Notes under the pieces: generated by a model
What the model saw: only the letters and a program-made list of their open reading frames with translations
What the model was told of the DNA's origin: nothing
Databases searched by the model: none
Assembly: GCA_002077065.1 (NCBI GenBank)
Contig: NAJO01000013.1
Location: 1,021,140 to 1,085,139 of the forward strand
DNA from: Cryoendolithus antarcticus
Lineage: Eukaryota > Ascomycota > Dothideomycetes > Cladosporiales > Cladosporiaceae
Direction of reading: 5' to 3'
DNA: 64,000 bases
Shown here: positions 12,128 to 24,057 of the stretch, piece by piece
Layout: the number at the start of each line of letters is the position of its first letter
Position numbering within the stretch: the first letter of the stretch is position 1
Translations under genes and position numbers: made by a program

Positions 12128-12886
12128 ATGTCCACCATCGCCTCACCACGCCCTTCAATCAGTTTGTCGTCCCGCCGCGGTTCGGCCTCCACCGACCGCT
12201 CCGCCTCCACCTCGCGCCAAGGCGGGCCGGGCCCAGCGACAGGAAGCCTTCGCCGTAATCGCGCAGATCGCTCAGCACTACGCGACTACTACAATCTCAA
12301 GGCTGGAGAAGGGAATGTGCCGCCCACTCCAACGCTAGACGTCCAGACTGAGTCTGAACTCGACAAAGTGGGCTTTGATGCGGACGAGTATGTCAAAGGC
12401 ATTCTTGCTACGGAGAGCCTGGAGGGTGTTCTACGTGTTGAGGCTGGGTTGATCGGCGAGATCAGGACGCTGGACGGGGAGAAGAAGGCGTTGGTGTATG
12501 ACAATTACTCGAAGCTGATAGCGGCGACGGACACGATCCGGAAGATGAGGATGAACATGGATCCTCTCACCCCGATGACTGGCTCGCTGGAAGAGGACGT
12601 AGGGAAGATTGCAGAAAGCGCGAAAGTGCTGTCCAAACAGCTGAGGCGGCAGCACGGTGTCAGCGACGGCGGTGCCGGCAATGTAAAGCAGCGGCGAAAG
12701 CACCAAGAAACCGTGAATTGGGTCTTGCAAGCACCCGCCCGACTCCAGCAGCTTGTGCGAGATGGGCGTGGAGATGATGCTGCGCAGCAGTGGACTGTCA
12801 TATCTGAACTGCTGGACAGCTGGGCACACGTCGAAGGGTCTGCGAAGGTGAGAGCAGATTGTCTGGCTGTGCTTGAGACAGAGTGA
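12128..12886 (+). CDS. vps51: Vps51, GARP/EARP tethering complex subunit
   Basis: Single exon, 252 aa. After a Ser/Arg-rich leader the protein has LRDYYNLKAGEG, the acidic link DKVGFDADEYVKGIL, and the Vps51 core LEGVLRVEAGLIGEIRTLDG followed by LVYDNYSKLIAATDTIRKMR, the defining helical motif of the family. GARP tethers endosome-derived vesicles at the trans-Golgi. The length is usual for ascomycete Vps51. It is the last conserved cellular gene before the metallopeptidase array. Confidence 0.85.
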   Translation: MSTIASPRPSISLSSRRGSASTDRSASTSRQGGPGPATGSLRRNRADRSALRDYYNLKAGEGNVPPTPTLDVQTESELDKVGFDADEYVKGILATESLEGVLRVEAGLIGEIRTLDGEKKALVYDNYSKLIAATDTIRKMRMNMDPLTPMTGSLEEDVGKIAESAKVLSKQLRRQHGVSDGGAGNVKQRRKHQETVNWVLQAPARLQQLVRDGRGDDAAQQWTVISELLDSWAHVEGSAKVRADCLAVLETE

Positions 12887-13227
12887 ACTTGATACTCTGT
12901 GATGGAGCAGCAAAACGCTCTCGGCCTAACGCGACTCTCTCACACGAATGCTGTACCCACTGGTGCTGTATAGCAGAGAGGCGGAACGATCTGTGACTTG
13001 CGAAGATCAACAGCACGCGAAAGCATAATACACCAGATTGCCGGGCATAGGTCTTCGGCACGAGTCCATTCCAACGATCACCGTGCCTCAACACAATGAG
13101 CAAGCGGTCCAGTCGATACAGGGTGGGTCGCGCATGTCGCTGTCGAGCTTGCATGGGCCTAGAGGCCCCGCTATCTTTTCCATAACTCGATACCTCGACC
13201 TTGAAGGGCTCGCCACTGAGGTCGAGG
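12887..13227. other. Intergenic, vps51 3' side and upstream of copy A
   Basis: 341 bp with short frames only. Nothing recognisable. Confidence 0.4.
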
Positions 13228-14365
13228 ATGCTGGCTCTGGCATCGCGAGTTCGCCGGATGGTGCTCAGTTGCACTTTGGCAGCATTTTCGGGTATTGCCA
13301 TCTGGAGTACCGTGGAGTACAGCAATAAGGAAGCTGGAACCGTATTGAAGCGCTTCTTCAGGATACAAAGCGACCACGAGCACAGCCAGGCTCACAACAC
13401 ACCAGTGCCTGAACTTGCTCGAAGGCCAAGTGTGCCATGGCCGGGTCAGACATCCTGGTGCTTGACTCGGATGGCATGAGCTGATTATCTCCCAGCCACG
13501 ACTTGTGCGCCTGATGCAGGCCTGGGTGGGATACAGTATTGCTTCGCCGACCAAGCAAGCTGGACAGCCTTGCACACAATCTGGAATGCTGCCACTGCTT
13601 GGTGTAAGGGAACGGATGTTATGTTCCGCGCATTTCCGTGGCATGCGCTGACTTCATGAGGGACAACTGCAATGGTATTGTCATCTCTCAGAATACAGAT
13701 TGCCGAGACCTGCGACCCAATGTCTCTGCAGCCCTGCCTGTGCACGATCTCTGGCGTCAACGCACTCACAACACTCAAGCTCAAGCACACTCCCTTCACC
13801 AACGTCACTTTGTTACTACAGGCTTCGCAGTAGGGAGCAAATTACCTTGGCGGCACAGGTTGCTATTCGACGACCAGCTTCTGCACCATCTTGCAGACAG
13901 TGCAGAAGTACTTAACCAGCAGCAGCTTGCCTTCGTATAGAACATTATGATGATGGCTCATGAGATCGGACATGCCATTGCTCTGCAGCACGAACATCAG
14001 CGGTCTGATGCACACGACGTCTACAATAAGAAAGACGCGAGCCTGGTGTTGCACCTCGAGAACTTAGAGAGCTACGATGTTGCGCTGCACGATATCATGA
14101 CCATAAAAGCGAGTGAAGATGGGACTCTAAGCGGGCTGCCGCTCGGCCGGCAGTCTTCGAAGCGCGACACCATTAGTGAGCCGGCGTTTCACCCATGAGA
14201 GTCATCGTTCAGGACTATACCACAACGATTCGGCCTCTTCCGGCGCGAACACTGTCCGTCGGGTCCATGATCGGCAATACTCAGGCCGAGCGCTGCTTGC
14301 CGCAAGCATTGCTAGCCGCTGTGAACGGTGGGTCCGAGGATGAGGACGCCGACGGATTCGTCTAG
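13228..14365 (+). pseudogene. Astacin-like metallopeptidase copy A, pseudogene with internal deletion
   Basis: Exon 1 (13228-13444) encodes a hydrophobic leader and ends SVPWPG at a phase-1 donor. Exon 2 (13496-13603, 108 nt) reads TCAPDAGLGGIQYCFADQ. Exon 3 keeps CLCTISGVNALTTLKLK and then loses frame. The zinc site HEIGHAIALQHEHQRSDAHD is at about 13954-14010. Directly after the exon-3-like SEPAFH the sequence jumps, with a frame change, to the C-terminal module (PMRVIVQDYTTTIRPLP, about 14193-14240). Exons 4, 5 and most of 6, including the Met-turn, are missing. With no Met-turn and broken frames this copy cannot encode the enzyme. Confidence 0.8.
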
Positions 14366-14998
14366 ACGATCGATATTGACTGATCAGGAAGGAGCGGCAG
14401 TCCCGATTTTCGCCGAGGCTCTAGGTACACCACTGTCAGTCTTGATTAGTTTCGGCAAGTACGGCTGACCTCTCCTACCCGTTCGTCCCTCAGTTCATGA
14501 AGTCGCTCATCCTTCCTCCATTCTATTTATCGCCCAGCTAGTCGCGCCGCTTCAAGAGTAGATGCTTCAACGCCGCCTGCTGGCATCCCGTTTCACAGCT
14601 AAGGTCACCAATTTCACCACCGGAGCATTGCTTTCCGGTTCACGAAGTTCAAGAAGACACAGCCACAACTTTCAGACGTCTCTCAGCTTCGCATGTGTAT
14701 CTAAATCTTTGTTTGCTAGCCTCCAGTCAGCTACTTAGTATGGCACAAATCAGCACAAGATGAAGCAGTGTCAAAGCATCTGCGGGCATGGGTACCTTAC
14801 TGCCTTGTTCTACTTCCTCTACTGCCGCCGAGTTGAACAAGGCCATTCAGATATGCTTACACGTGGACACAGTTCTGTTCCGACGTTTCGTGATGAACAT
14901 AGCCTTGTGTATAATAGTACCTGTCACCCACGCAGTCTCCGCAACCGCTGGAGGGCTTCGCATCTTTCCACTATACATCACCCCCTCTGCAGCAAAGT
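14366..14998. other. Spacer between copies A and B
   Basis: 633 bp without a supported gene. It probably contains the copy B promoter. No copy-like exon was found in it. Confidence 0.4.
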
Positions 14999-16746
14999 AT
15001 GCGCACCGTGCAAAGAACGCGCCACCTCGTTGCGTTCGCCGCAGTCGTAGCACTTGGAATGACCGCACTGACGGTCCTATGGAGTTCGAAGCTACGCAGT
15101 GTCCACGCTCTTTCGCAACATTTGGCACTCACAATCTTCAAGCGCTACTTCACCTTTCCGAGTGACGATGAGTATGCGCATCAATCGAAGCAAATACCGG
15201 ATCGACTCCGCGTCTGGCCAAGTCAGTGCTCGCAAGCCCGCATACTATGTGAGACTAACAGGTTCAAGAGTCGACATGTCCCAGTTTCAGCGACACACAC
15301 GAGATCACATATTGCTTCGAAAAGAACGTACGGCGGAGAGACTGCAGGACTTGTTCATCCAAGCATGGCTGAATTGTAATGTTGCACGAGGTTGCTGGAC
15401 GGGGCAAAAGTGCTGACTGTATAGGGACTCCTGCCCTCATGCGATCTTCCTTGCTTGTTCGTCCCGCCTCGCCGTGCGCGATCGACGATTTCGGCTGCAT
15501 ATGTATACACCCGGTATAGATCCAAACGGCACCTTGATCATCGAGGGAGTGACCAAGAAGGGCACGCAAGCATCTGTAGGATACTACAGGTCTCGGACGA
15601 AGCTTGGGACAACTACGCCCAAATACGGGTCAAGATGCCAGAGTGTGTTTTGTCTACGGCGATGGACCATGTCACCTGACAACTCAGGGACTACTGGATC
15701 AGCGTCAATGTCCAGACATTCGCTCACAAGCCTGGTCATGTCATGGGACTGCAGCATGAGCATCAGCGTCCCGGAGCGTATGATATCAACAACAAGATTA
15801 ACCCTAGACTGGTCTTGAAGTATTGGGAGGTGTCGAGGTTTCGAAAAGGCAAAGCGCACTGTTGCGGCGCTTAAAGTCGAGCAAGAGCCCTGGCTGAAAG
15901 GTCTGGACATCGAAGCTCGAATACGGGGATTGTATGATACCACCCATCATGCAAACGATCACAAATTAATTGACGTGACAGACTTTCGGATTCGCGGCTC
16001 GCAGATAAGCACTGAAAAGGTATGTATCTGTCGTCACACTGCTTTGTGGCTATGCTGATATTTCATAGCTGTGTCTGGGTGGGCCCAAAGGGTTCCTAGT
16101 GTAGCAGCAGAGGATGCGCTAGTTGCTAGAGGCCCAATTGACACCAGGTCCCTCATGATCTATGGCACACCTCCCGGAACTGAGTACAACCTTCCACATA
16201 CACACGTCCTAGTCGCCATACACTGCTGACACCAATCCCTACTTTAGATTTGACAATCAAGGTGAAGCAACCGCCCTGATTGTCGATGCAAACCGCGGTA
16301 TACCTCTGTCGACAGAACCAGGTGGTATGTATTACCCACCTGTGTATCAGTGCGGTACCTGGGATCCCAGTCTTTGTGTACCATCGGACAGTGACATTGC
16401 GCGCCTGGCCCAGCTATACCCACTCCCCTCCCCGGCAGCTGGAGGCGAAAGTACAAATGCGCTATGGGGCAGACACCTTGCAAGAAGCGCGTCGAATGCT
16501 CCTCCAATCTGGCGGCCGATGCGCGTCACCTTGGGCAACGTGACCGCTACCCTGCGACCTTTGCCTTCTCAACCGCCGTTGAGATTCGGTAGCGACGAAT
16601 ACAAGAAGCTGAAAGCGTCGGTGCCTGCGGACTACGAGAAGCTTATAGACTCAGGCCTGTACTTCGTTAGTCAGCCCTTGTGGTCGTGTGCGTCTGGCAG
16701 TGGTGCTAAACTTTTCACAGGACGTCACCGATTCGGGCGGAAATAG
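14999..16746 (+). pseudogene. Astacin-like metallopeptidase copy B, pseudogene, catalytic Glu lost
   Basis: Exon 1 (14999-15221) gives a signal-anchor leader and ends VWPS at a phase-1 donor. Exon 2 keeps EITYCFEKN but then shifts frame. Exon 3 starts WTPALMRSSLLV, carries CICIHP and shifts again before GIDPNGTL. The zinc site reads HKPGHVMGLQHEHQRP instead of HELGH, so the general-base Glu is Lys. Another shift follows at about 15838-15845. Exon 4 has TGA where intact copies have Trp (DKH-stop). The Met-turn exon (DTRSLMIYG), the YQCGTWDPSLCVPSDSDIAR segment and the C-terminal module (PMRVTLGNVTATLRPLP) are still readable. Confidence 0.8.
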
Positions 16747-16837
16747 AAATGCAGCGCTCTCACACGGTGGGCCTTGACTGCGTTCTCGGATCTGTCGCGA
16801 CTGTTAGCGAAGCATAGCATCAGAGCTTGCTTTGCGT

Positions 16838-17270
16838 CGTAATCCCTTACCCTTTGACATTGACTACACATGCTATGCATGATTGAAGGGTCGAAGCACG
16901 TGGTGATATCTGGCTCTTCGTAGTGCATAGCAACTGCTACCTGTGCGGTACTTCGCACCCTGTTGCGTGCGTTCACTCGGCGGGCGACATGGCTCGAATT
17001 GCTCAGTTGTGGTCTCGTGATCTATTGGCTCGGAGTAAGTGACGAGCCAATCCATCGCAGGGTGCGAAGGTACTTCCGTCTAGTGCCACGCATTGGCGGC
17101 CCATGCGTGTCAGCCTTGGCAAACACTCTGCAGCTCTTCGACCGCTGCCGTCACCAACACCGATGCACTTTGGCAGTGAGGCTTGCAAGAAGCCGAAAGC
17201 TTCCCTATCACCAGGATCTGCAAAACGAATGAGCTTGAGGACGTATTTCGTGCTTCAACGGACGCAGGGA
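16838..17270 (+). pseudogene. Partial 3' copy of the metallopeptidase gene (fragment B')
   Basis: A second, partial 3' end follows copy B. It retains an eroded Met-turn exon (PFDIDYTCYA at about 16849-16882, Met lost), then YLCGTSHPVACVHSAGDMAR (about 16938-16997), then WRPMRVSLGKHSAALRPLP (about 17098-17155). Stop codons separate the pieces. Its C-terminal module resembles copy B most closely, with KKPKAS against KKLKAS downstream, so I infer a partial tandem duplication of copy B. No exon 1-3 material is recognisable. Confidence 0.65.
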
Positions 17271-17576
17271 CCCGATGATCGCTACGGCGGGCAATTTGCT
17301 GAAAGTGTCACCATGTCGAGATCATCGGCAATGAAAGTCACCAGGCATCGGCAAGTGGTGGAGTGTAAGAGGCACGATTTCACGCAGTCATGTCTGCTCC
17401 ATAGCATCAATGGTAGCAGTCGGTACCATCGGAGTACGTGATTGCATGGGCGCATAGTACAGACGGATCGGCTGTCACGTTGACCACACACAGCCAGCAA
17501 ACCACATCCACGCGCCAATGGTCGATCTGTAGCTCCTCCATGGTACCATATACGGTAATGTCGACACATCACGCAC
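17271..17576. other. Spacer upstream of copy C
   Basis: 306 bp with no supported gene. Presumed promoter of copy C. Confidence 0.35.
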
Positions 17577-19580
17577 ATGGGGGTTTCTACCATGCGTCTC
17601 CTCACAATCTTGAGACTTGCGGTCCTGGTCCTCACTACTCTGTCCACCTACCACCGATACTCTCGGAATGACTTCGTAACGAGACTCCGACAAGTCACAC
17701 GCCCCATCGTGGCTAGCGCCGCTTATCTCGATGAAAAGTTCCTGAAGCGCTACATCAGTGTAATGACGGACGACGAGTACACAGCAGCTATTCGACTGAA
17801 AGGCGAGAGGGTCCGAAAAGAGCAGCCCTGGCCAGGTAGGTTCTGCCACAACCCGACGAAAATTACTGATCATATCGCGCGCTAACAGTGCTTCTCCAAG
17901 AGTGTGCGCCACACTCTGGGAAGCGTACCCTACGGTACTGCTTCGAAGACGAGTACACCATGTCACAAATGCGAGTCGAGTTCATCGGTGCCTGGGCCTT
18001 TTGTATGGTCTTCCGTACATAGTCGGACCCCCGTTAATATCTAACGCATTTAACAGGGCAACCAGCACTTTCGGACAATAATACTGCGTCTTCGATCAGG
18101 ATAGCGCCTGCAAGGGAGTGCGGAGCGACAACTGACTGTCTATGTTCGACGCCCGGAATCAACAAGAGGCGAGTGTTAAAGCTCATGTACAGCGAGAATG
18201 CGACGCTAATCTCAAACTGTACACTTGGTTTCAACACAAACTCCAGTTCCCCTCATGATCCTTGGCCAAACAGATTGTTCTTTGTCCGTCGTTTCCTCAA
18301 GCAACTTGCAGAGCCGATCGAGACGGACGATGACCAGGACTTCCACGATTGGTTTGCAGCAGACAATAATCTCACTGTTGCACATGAGCTTGGCCACTGT
18401 TTCGGCTTGCTCCACGAGCACCAACGTCCAGGGGTGTACGATGCGTGGGGTGCAAGCGACCCAAGTATCATCTTCCGACCGCAGTATATTCGTGGCTATA
18501 ATGTCACGTTCAAGAAGATCAGGAACATGACGAATGAGCCAGCCTTTGATGGACTCGATGGACCCGCGCGGATCTGGGCTCTGTAAGCAGGAGGAGTGTC
18601 AGCAACGCGCTGAATAAGATACTGAACTATTATGCAGACTGCGGAACCTTTCCTTGGTCGACAAGCATTGGCCAGGTGAGACATTGAATGGCGCAAAGGT
18701 CTTTACGGCCCGCTGACCCAGACACAGAAGCCGGAGCATGGGCACCCATCGACAACGGTGGAATGGAACACATGTTCTATGCCAGCGGCGGACCGGTAGA
18801 CCTCAAGAGTGTCATGATCTACAGTTCGACCACAGGCGTATCGTATGTAGTCACATCGCTGGAAATCTGTCTCCTAATTGCGCTAATCCATTCAGCGTGG
18901 ATGGTAAGGGCGAAGCCAGGGGGTCTATCATACGCGATCTCAAGACCTGGGAGGACGACCTCGATTGGCCTCAAGGTCGCCGGTACAATCAGATCCATCC
19001 GTGTGGCACCCCAGATCCACGGAAATGTACCGGACCATCTGATGGCGATATTGCTCGGATGCTCGCGCTGTATCCTGCTAGGGGTCCGACGACTCCCAGG
19101 GATTCGCTTGAAGATCGAGCGCTGCAGCGAGTCGCGGTGGGATCAGCTTATAGGCCAATGGTCGTAATCAGAGGCGACGTCTCGAGGATCGTTCGACCAG
19201 GGGCACCGCAGACGCCGTCCAAAGGTGACTATAATGGGTATCCTTCTGGATACCTTGCACAGAAAAGTGCAGATTTGGACTACGATACGGTGGGAAGCCC
19301 GTTGGTATCATGTAGAAGCTCGCTAATGCATCACGAAGTAGGTCTTGCGCAGAGTGGACCACATGGGTATCGCTGCTACACGCTAAGTGACAACAACGTT
19401 GCGAAGCATGGAACGATGGATAAAACTGTTACTGTGCCTGCGGCTGAGAAATCTCATGTCCAGATCTCTTCGTCGATAGTCGCACAGAACGCGCATGGGA
19501 GACCTGCAGCGGCAGCAGGAGGCATCGTGGTCTCGATCTGTCAGAGGTTTGGAGCCGCACGAACGAAATTGGTTCGCTGA
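17577..19580 (+). CDS. Secreted astacin-like (M12A) zinc metallopeptidase, copy C, intact
   Basis: Model join(17577..17835,17889..18002,18057..18582,18638..18675,18728..18842,18896..19580), 578 aa; a second ATG at 17592 is equally good. Intron phases 1,1,2,1,2 match the other copies. The leader RLLTILRLAVLVLTTLST suggests secretion. Exon 2 has ECAPHSGKRTLRYCF, exon 3 CLCSTPGINKRR and the full zinc site HELGHCFGLLHEHQRPGVYD. Exon 5 has the Met-turn SVMIYSS. CGTPDPRKCTGPSDGDIAR then leads to LALYP, comparable with the closing helix of astacin domains. The C-terminal module (PMVVIRGDVSRIVRP) is followed by an extra tail of about 120 residues. All zinc ligands and the catalytic Glu are present. 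Predicted to be an active secreted endopeptidase; substrate unknown. Confidence 0.85.
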
Positions 19581-20000
19581 GATACTCGGTCGAAGGAGGT
19601 TTCCCTAACGTTGATCTTCATCTCTCGTGATTGATCATGTTACCTCAGTTAATGCTGCGCTTTTCTACTCGAGAAATCTGGCGTTAACGCTCCGCTTGTA
19701 TCGCGGCACCTGCTGACACGAGGGTATACGTTTAGCGAACCATGTGTGCCAACATGCTCTGATACAACCCACAACGACTATACTGATCAACGCAGGGCTG
19801 CTGGAGTTCGTTGGATCAGCCCATGCTCTACGACTGCGGGGCAGTTCTATGGTAGATTCTCGCTGACGCGCAATGCAAATGAGAACGGTGCTTCTCTTGA
19901 TTTCAACTTTCAATCGCAACCGTTTTCATGCTCATGTCGGACCTCATCACCGGTTAACTCAGCTTTCCTGCGCAGCGACATCGTGGTACGCTCTCAATTA
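19581..20000. other. Spacer between copies C and D
   Basis: 420 bp. The leader-encoding start of copy D should lie here, but I could not find an open leader in frame with its exon 1; the frame meets TAA upstream of it. Confidence 0.35.
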
Positions 20001-21536
20001 GGAGACTCAAGCGCTTCTTCGGCATCGTCACTGGAGCTGGTTATGATGCTCGGAAGCAGGGCAACCCGATAGTTGAAGTCTACAAGCTCTTCGGTGCCAT
20101 GCCCGGGTAAGTCAATTCGCTGCATCATGCCTTCGGTCAGGTTCTGAAGTGTACAGACTATTCAACAGGTCGGGACGCCATGTGTTGCGTTACTGCGTTG
20201 ACGATGTAGAAGCCGTGGACGCGCCATGGGTCCTCTTCCAAGCTGCTGCAATGTTTTGTACGCTATCACCACACTCTTGTACACCTTTCGGAGGCTCACG
20301 AACACAGGGACACCGGCGGTACAGCAGTCGTCGTTGGTGATCGCACCGGCAACGCCGTGAGGTGGGAACACTAGATGTCAATGCAACGAGTTTGGAATCG
20401 ATCAGCAACGCACGCGCAATATCACCCTCGCTCCCACAGACAGCCACTCCCTTTGCTCCGTCGGCTTCATGTACACGTCGGCTTTGCTATGGCATCATAC
20501 CCTATCTTCACGCATCCCGTACGTCGCTGGAAGCCAGAGGATCCCTCATACTCTGCTCGAGCTGGATTGGGACGAGTACTTCACTCGCCTTGCGGTCATC
20601 AATATGGCCCACGAGCTTGGTCACGCCATTGGTCTGCTTCATGAACACCAGCGGCCTGGCATGTACGACAACTTCAATTATAAGGATCCCACGATCATGC
20701 TCCGCCCTCAGGATATCGAAGGGTACACCGCCGCATTCGAGAACGTTAGCAAAACAAGTGAGCAAGCTGAACCGACCTTCAAAGATCTCAACAATCCAGC
20801 CCGGATTAACATACTGTACGTAGGTCGTTGCAGAACAAAACGCGCGAGTATGCTAATGGCTGATGCAGGCTCAGCGACATCGGTCTCTCAGAGAGACATT
20901 GGCCAAGTACAAGCGCGAGATTCGTCTGGCATAGGAACTAGACTGATCCAAGTCTCAGACACCACCAATCACGTACAAGTGTCTGAGTAAGACATCATGT
21001 CTATGGAGCTGATCGACGGTGGACCTTTTGACAACCAGAGTGTCATGTTATACAATGGCTATGATGGTCGTAAGATAGCCGGCCGGATTCATCGAATCTG
21101 GCCGAACACTAACGAACGACAGGCAAACCAGTGGATGGATGGATCAGAGAAGCTATGTTGGGCGCAAGGGTGACTGACTCTGCGCGACGCACGTGGGGAG
21201 CGGCGCTACGGTCTATTGCGCACCTGCGATGTTACGAATATCACGAAGGGTGAAGGACCATCCAAAGGCTACATCGCAAGGGTCGTGCAGCGCTATCCTC
21301 GTGGCGCTGCGGAGTCGAGTACAACGCAGATCAGCCCTGCTGCTACTAGACGAGCGATAAAGCAAACCCGAGAAGAGCCAGCGATCAAGCCCATTCGAGT
21401 GATCATGGAAGGTCTTACCATGACACTGCGGCCGGCGGTGTCGCAAGTCCCGGTTATAAATGGAAGCGGATACGATACCAATTTGTGGAAAGCGATGCCA
21501 TCGGCGTGGACAGGACGCCGTTCTTCTCGCCAATGA
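20001..21536 (+). pseudogene. Astacin-like metallopeptidase copy D, pseudogene with nonsense codons
   Basis: Readable parts in order: end of exon 1 (RLKRFFGIVTGAGYDARK, to 20106), exon 2 (20169-20257, GRHVLRYCVDD), exon 3 from 20308 (WTPAVQQSSLVIAPATP, then TGA at 20358-20360 where copy C has Cys), CQCNEFGIDQQRTRNITL, and a complete zinc site HELGHAIGLLHEHQRPGMYD. Exon 4 reads LLSDIGLSERHWP. Exon 5 has an in-frame TAA before the Met-turn QSVMLYNG. A further shift precedes CDVTNITKGEGPSKGYIAR, and PIRVIMEGLTMTLRP closes it. The active-site sequence is intact, but two stops and a frameshift make expression of an enzyme unlikely. No leader peptide was found. Confidence 0.75.
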
Positions 21537-21722
21537 TACAGCGATGTAGACATAATGTCGGGCTCATCTCAGCTGCAGTACTTCCCATATGGCCGCCCAC
21601 GCACGCTCACATCTACTGTCGGCGCCACGTGTCAGACACTAGAAGCTCACTTGACAGCAGAACCTTGTGTGGTCGCGACTTGAACCCTCTTCAGGAACAA
21701 CTCCAAGCGACTGACTTCGGCG

Positions 21723-24057
21723 TCATCTCTGCTCAAAGTTAAAGCCGCCTGTATCGAAATCACCAAGCATCTGCCATTGGTCTGGGCCGTAAGCATCGTG
21801 CGCTAGGAATGGCAGCACTCCAGAGATCTCCATGAGCCAGCTGTTTGGATCAGTCGTCACCCCATCCAGCGGCATCGCGCTGGCAAGTGCACCAGTTTCC
21901 GGGACCCGCATAGAGGCTGCACTTTGGGTTCCTTGCATCTGAGATGGTAGAGCAGAGTTGCCAGTCGATGATCCCTCCGACATTGGGTCCTGGCGCCTGA
22001 TGTGTATCCTACCCAGCAGAGGAACCCTCAGGCTGACGTATCGTGAGTTTGCCAGGTTGTTGTTACTCAGAAGTGCGGACAGTGATCGTATAGTACGTGC
22101 AGCCTCTTGGGCGAATTGCCCGCCCCCAGTTGCCTTTGACGCCAAGTCCATGCTGTCTACGACTTGCTGTATCAGCACAAGAGAAGTCGGTGTTCGGGAT
22201 GAGTCCATTAGTTGCGAGCTGCCTGGACTATAACACGTATGAAGGAGGAAGACTGCAGCGGTGAGTGCTTGCACGTCGAACAATCGTACCGGAAAGAACC
22301 CGCCTAGCACCAGAGGGCGTAGTACAGCGTAACGGGCAGCCAGATCTCGACAAACTTCGGTGCAGACCATGTGACTATAAGCGTATGTGTTGCTTCGATT
22401 GTTGTGGAGGGCGAGCTGCAGGTGCGCCCTCGCTGTAAAGTATTGCTGGAAATACTGGAGGACCAGATCCAGTGTGATCTTCTTGTGATCCGGACGCACG
22501 TCCCACCAAGACATGGGCGCGAGACTTGTCAACTCTCGAAACTCTTGATCTATGCTCAACACCATGTCACAGACTTGACGAGATGGCCGTTCTTTGACGG
22601 AGAGATCGTCCAGCGCTGGGATCTTGCCGGCGATATCTGCCAAGCGGCAGAAGTACGCTTGGGGAACGAGATGCGTGCCTACGAAGACCGGTCGATCTAT
22701 TGCAAACGAAGACATTCTGGCAGTTATGGGGAGACCGAACATGCAGCCCGCTAGTCGTTCCATTGTGCAGGCCGATTGCCAAAGTAAGGCACCGGCTTCT
22801 TCACGGGTCTGTCCATTTCGAGTCCGGCCAGACTCCCCAGATCGATCCGTGGAGGACGTGTCAGAAGCACGAGGCAACCCGATGATCTCTGCGAGGGCGA
22901 TTGTACGGCGAAGACCGAGCCAGACTTTCTGGAACCTAGCATGCGCAAAATGCCTTCAAAGTCAGTAAGCGAATGTCCAAAGATTTAGCACTATACCTAC
23001 AGTCGCTGAAAGAGCAAGGAGACTTCGATGCCCTCCAGCGTTCCTGCGAATACATCGTCATTCACTATGTAAGTCTCGATCGCATCTGAGACGGCTTGAG
23101 AGTACGCTGATACATCGATCAGCTGGCCGTGTAGAGAGCTCTGTGGCGTGAGGTGGATCGCCTGAGCCGTGATCAAAAGGACGGCGGCTATTGCCGCTGG
23201 TTGTGCATCAAGTCCCCTCACTTGGTCCCAGTCCAGCATGAGCTCATCCTTCGTCCTAGCAATGAAAACCAGAGGTGCGATTGAGTTCGCCCACGTCAGC
23301 CATTCCATAGCTTGTGCTACAAGGACATTGGCGTTCTCTCTAGAGACCATCAGAGCCTGGAGCGCATTCCTTGCTCGGGACAACCGCCCCTCGGAGAATT
23401 TGGGTGAGTGTCGCGGAGCATGCTCTCGGACGTTGAGCAGACCGTGGTTGAAAAGTACCCGAAGATGCGATGGCTGAAAGAGTTGACCATAGCCGTCAGC
23501 GAGAGTAACAGAATTGTCGAGGGTTTGTAGCTGTCACTCGCTTACCGTGCTCGCTACTTGGTCCGACATTTCTGATTCCGAGTCCATGTCGATATGCTCG
23601 CCATGCCTACCTTCAGTCACGTCGTCGAACACAGGCTCAAGTGCAGCAGGTGGTGTGTTGGGCCACTGAGCCTTCACATATCTCGAAAGGCTTGTGTGCT
23701 TTCCCTCGAGCCGCGCAATGCGCTCTTCAAGCCGTGCAATACGCTCTCGAGAGCCCAGCCTCAGCGAATCAACGTTCCGAGCTGCGACTGTTTGAAGCTC
23801 GCATGCTCGATTGCGCTCCGAACAATGTCGACACGACTGTGCCTCTGCGGATGGCCACAAGCAGCGGATCTTCCGTTGCCGGCCTGTGAATGTTCAGCAA
23901 TGCACGAAAAGGTGGTACACCATGCTGACATTCGATACAGCTGCCCAGATGTCAGCTTGATGATACTTTGTTGCCAAGATTGGAGTGGGTGATACACGCC
24001 TCTGCGTCCCCCGACGAAACTTGTGCGGTGCGTCGTCTTGCATTGTCGAGTCCGCAT
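21723..24057 (-). CDS. Zn2Cys6 fungal-specific transcription factor
   Basis: Model complement(join(21723..22953,23001..23473,23546..23883,23930..23940,23996..24057)), 704 aa. The zinc cluster is assembled across three exons as CIECRQRKIRC, a nine-residue loop, then CRHCSERNRAC: spacing C-x2-C-x6-C-x9-C-x2-C-x6-C, a perfect Gal4-type cluster. The middle exon is only 11 nt. A short coiled coil (RIARLEERIARLEGKH) follows for dimerisation. The large C-terminal region (PSHLRVLFNHGLLN, FAHARFQKVWLGLRR) is the usual fungal TF middle region. It diverges from the membrane-protein gene and splits the metallopeptidase array. Whether it controls neighbouring genes is unknown. Confidence 0.8.
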
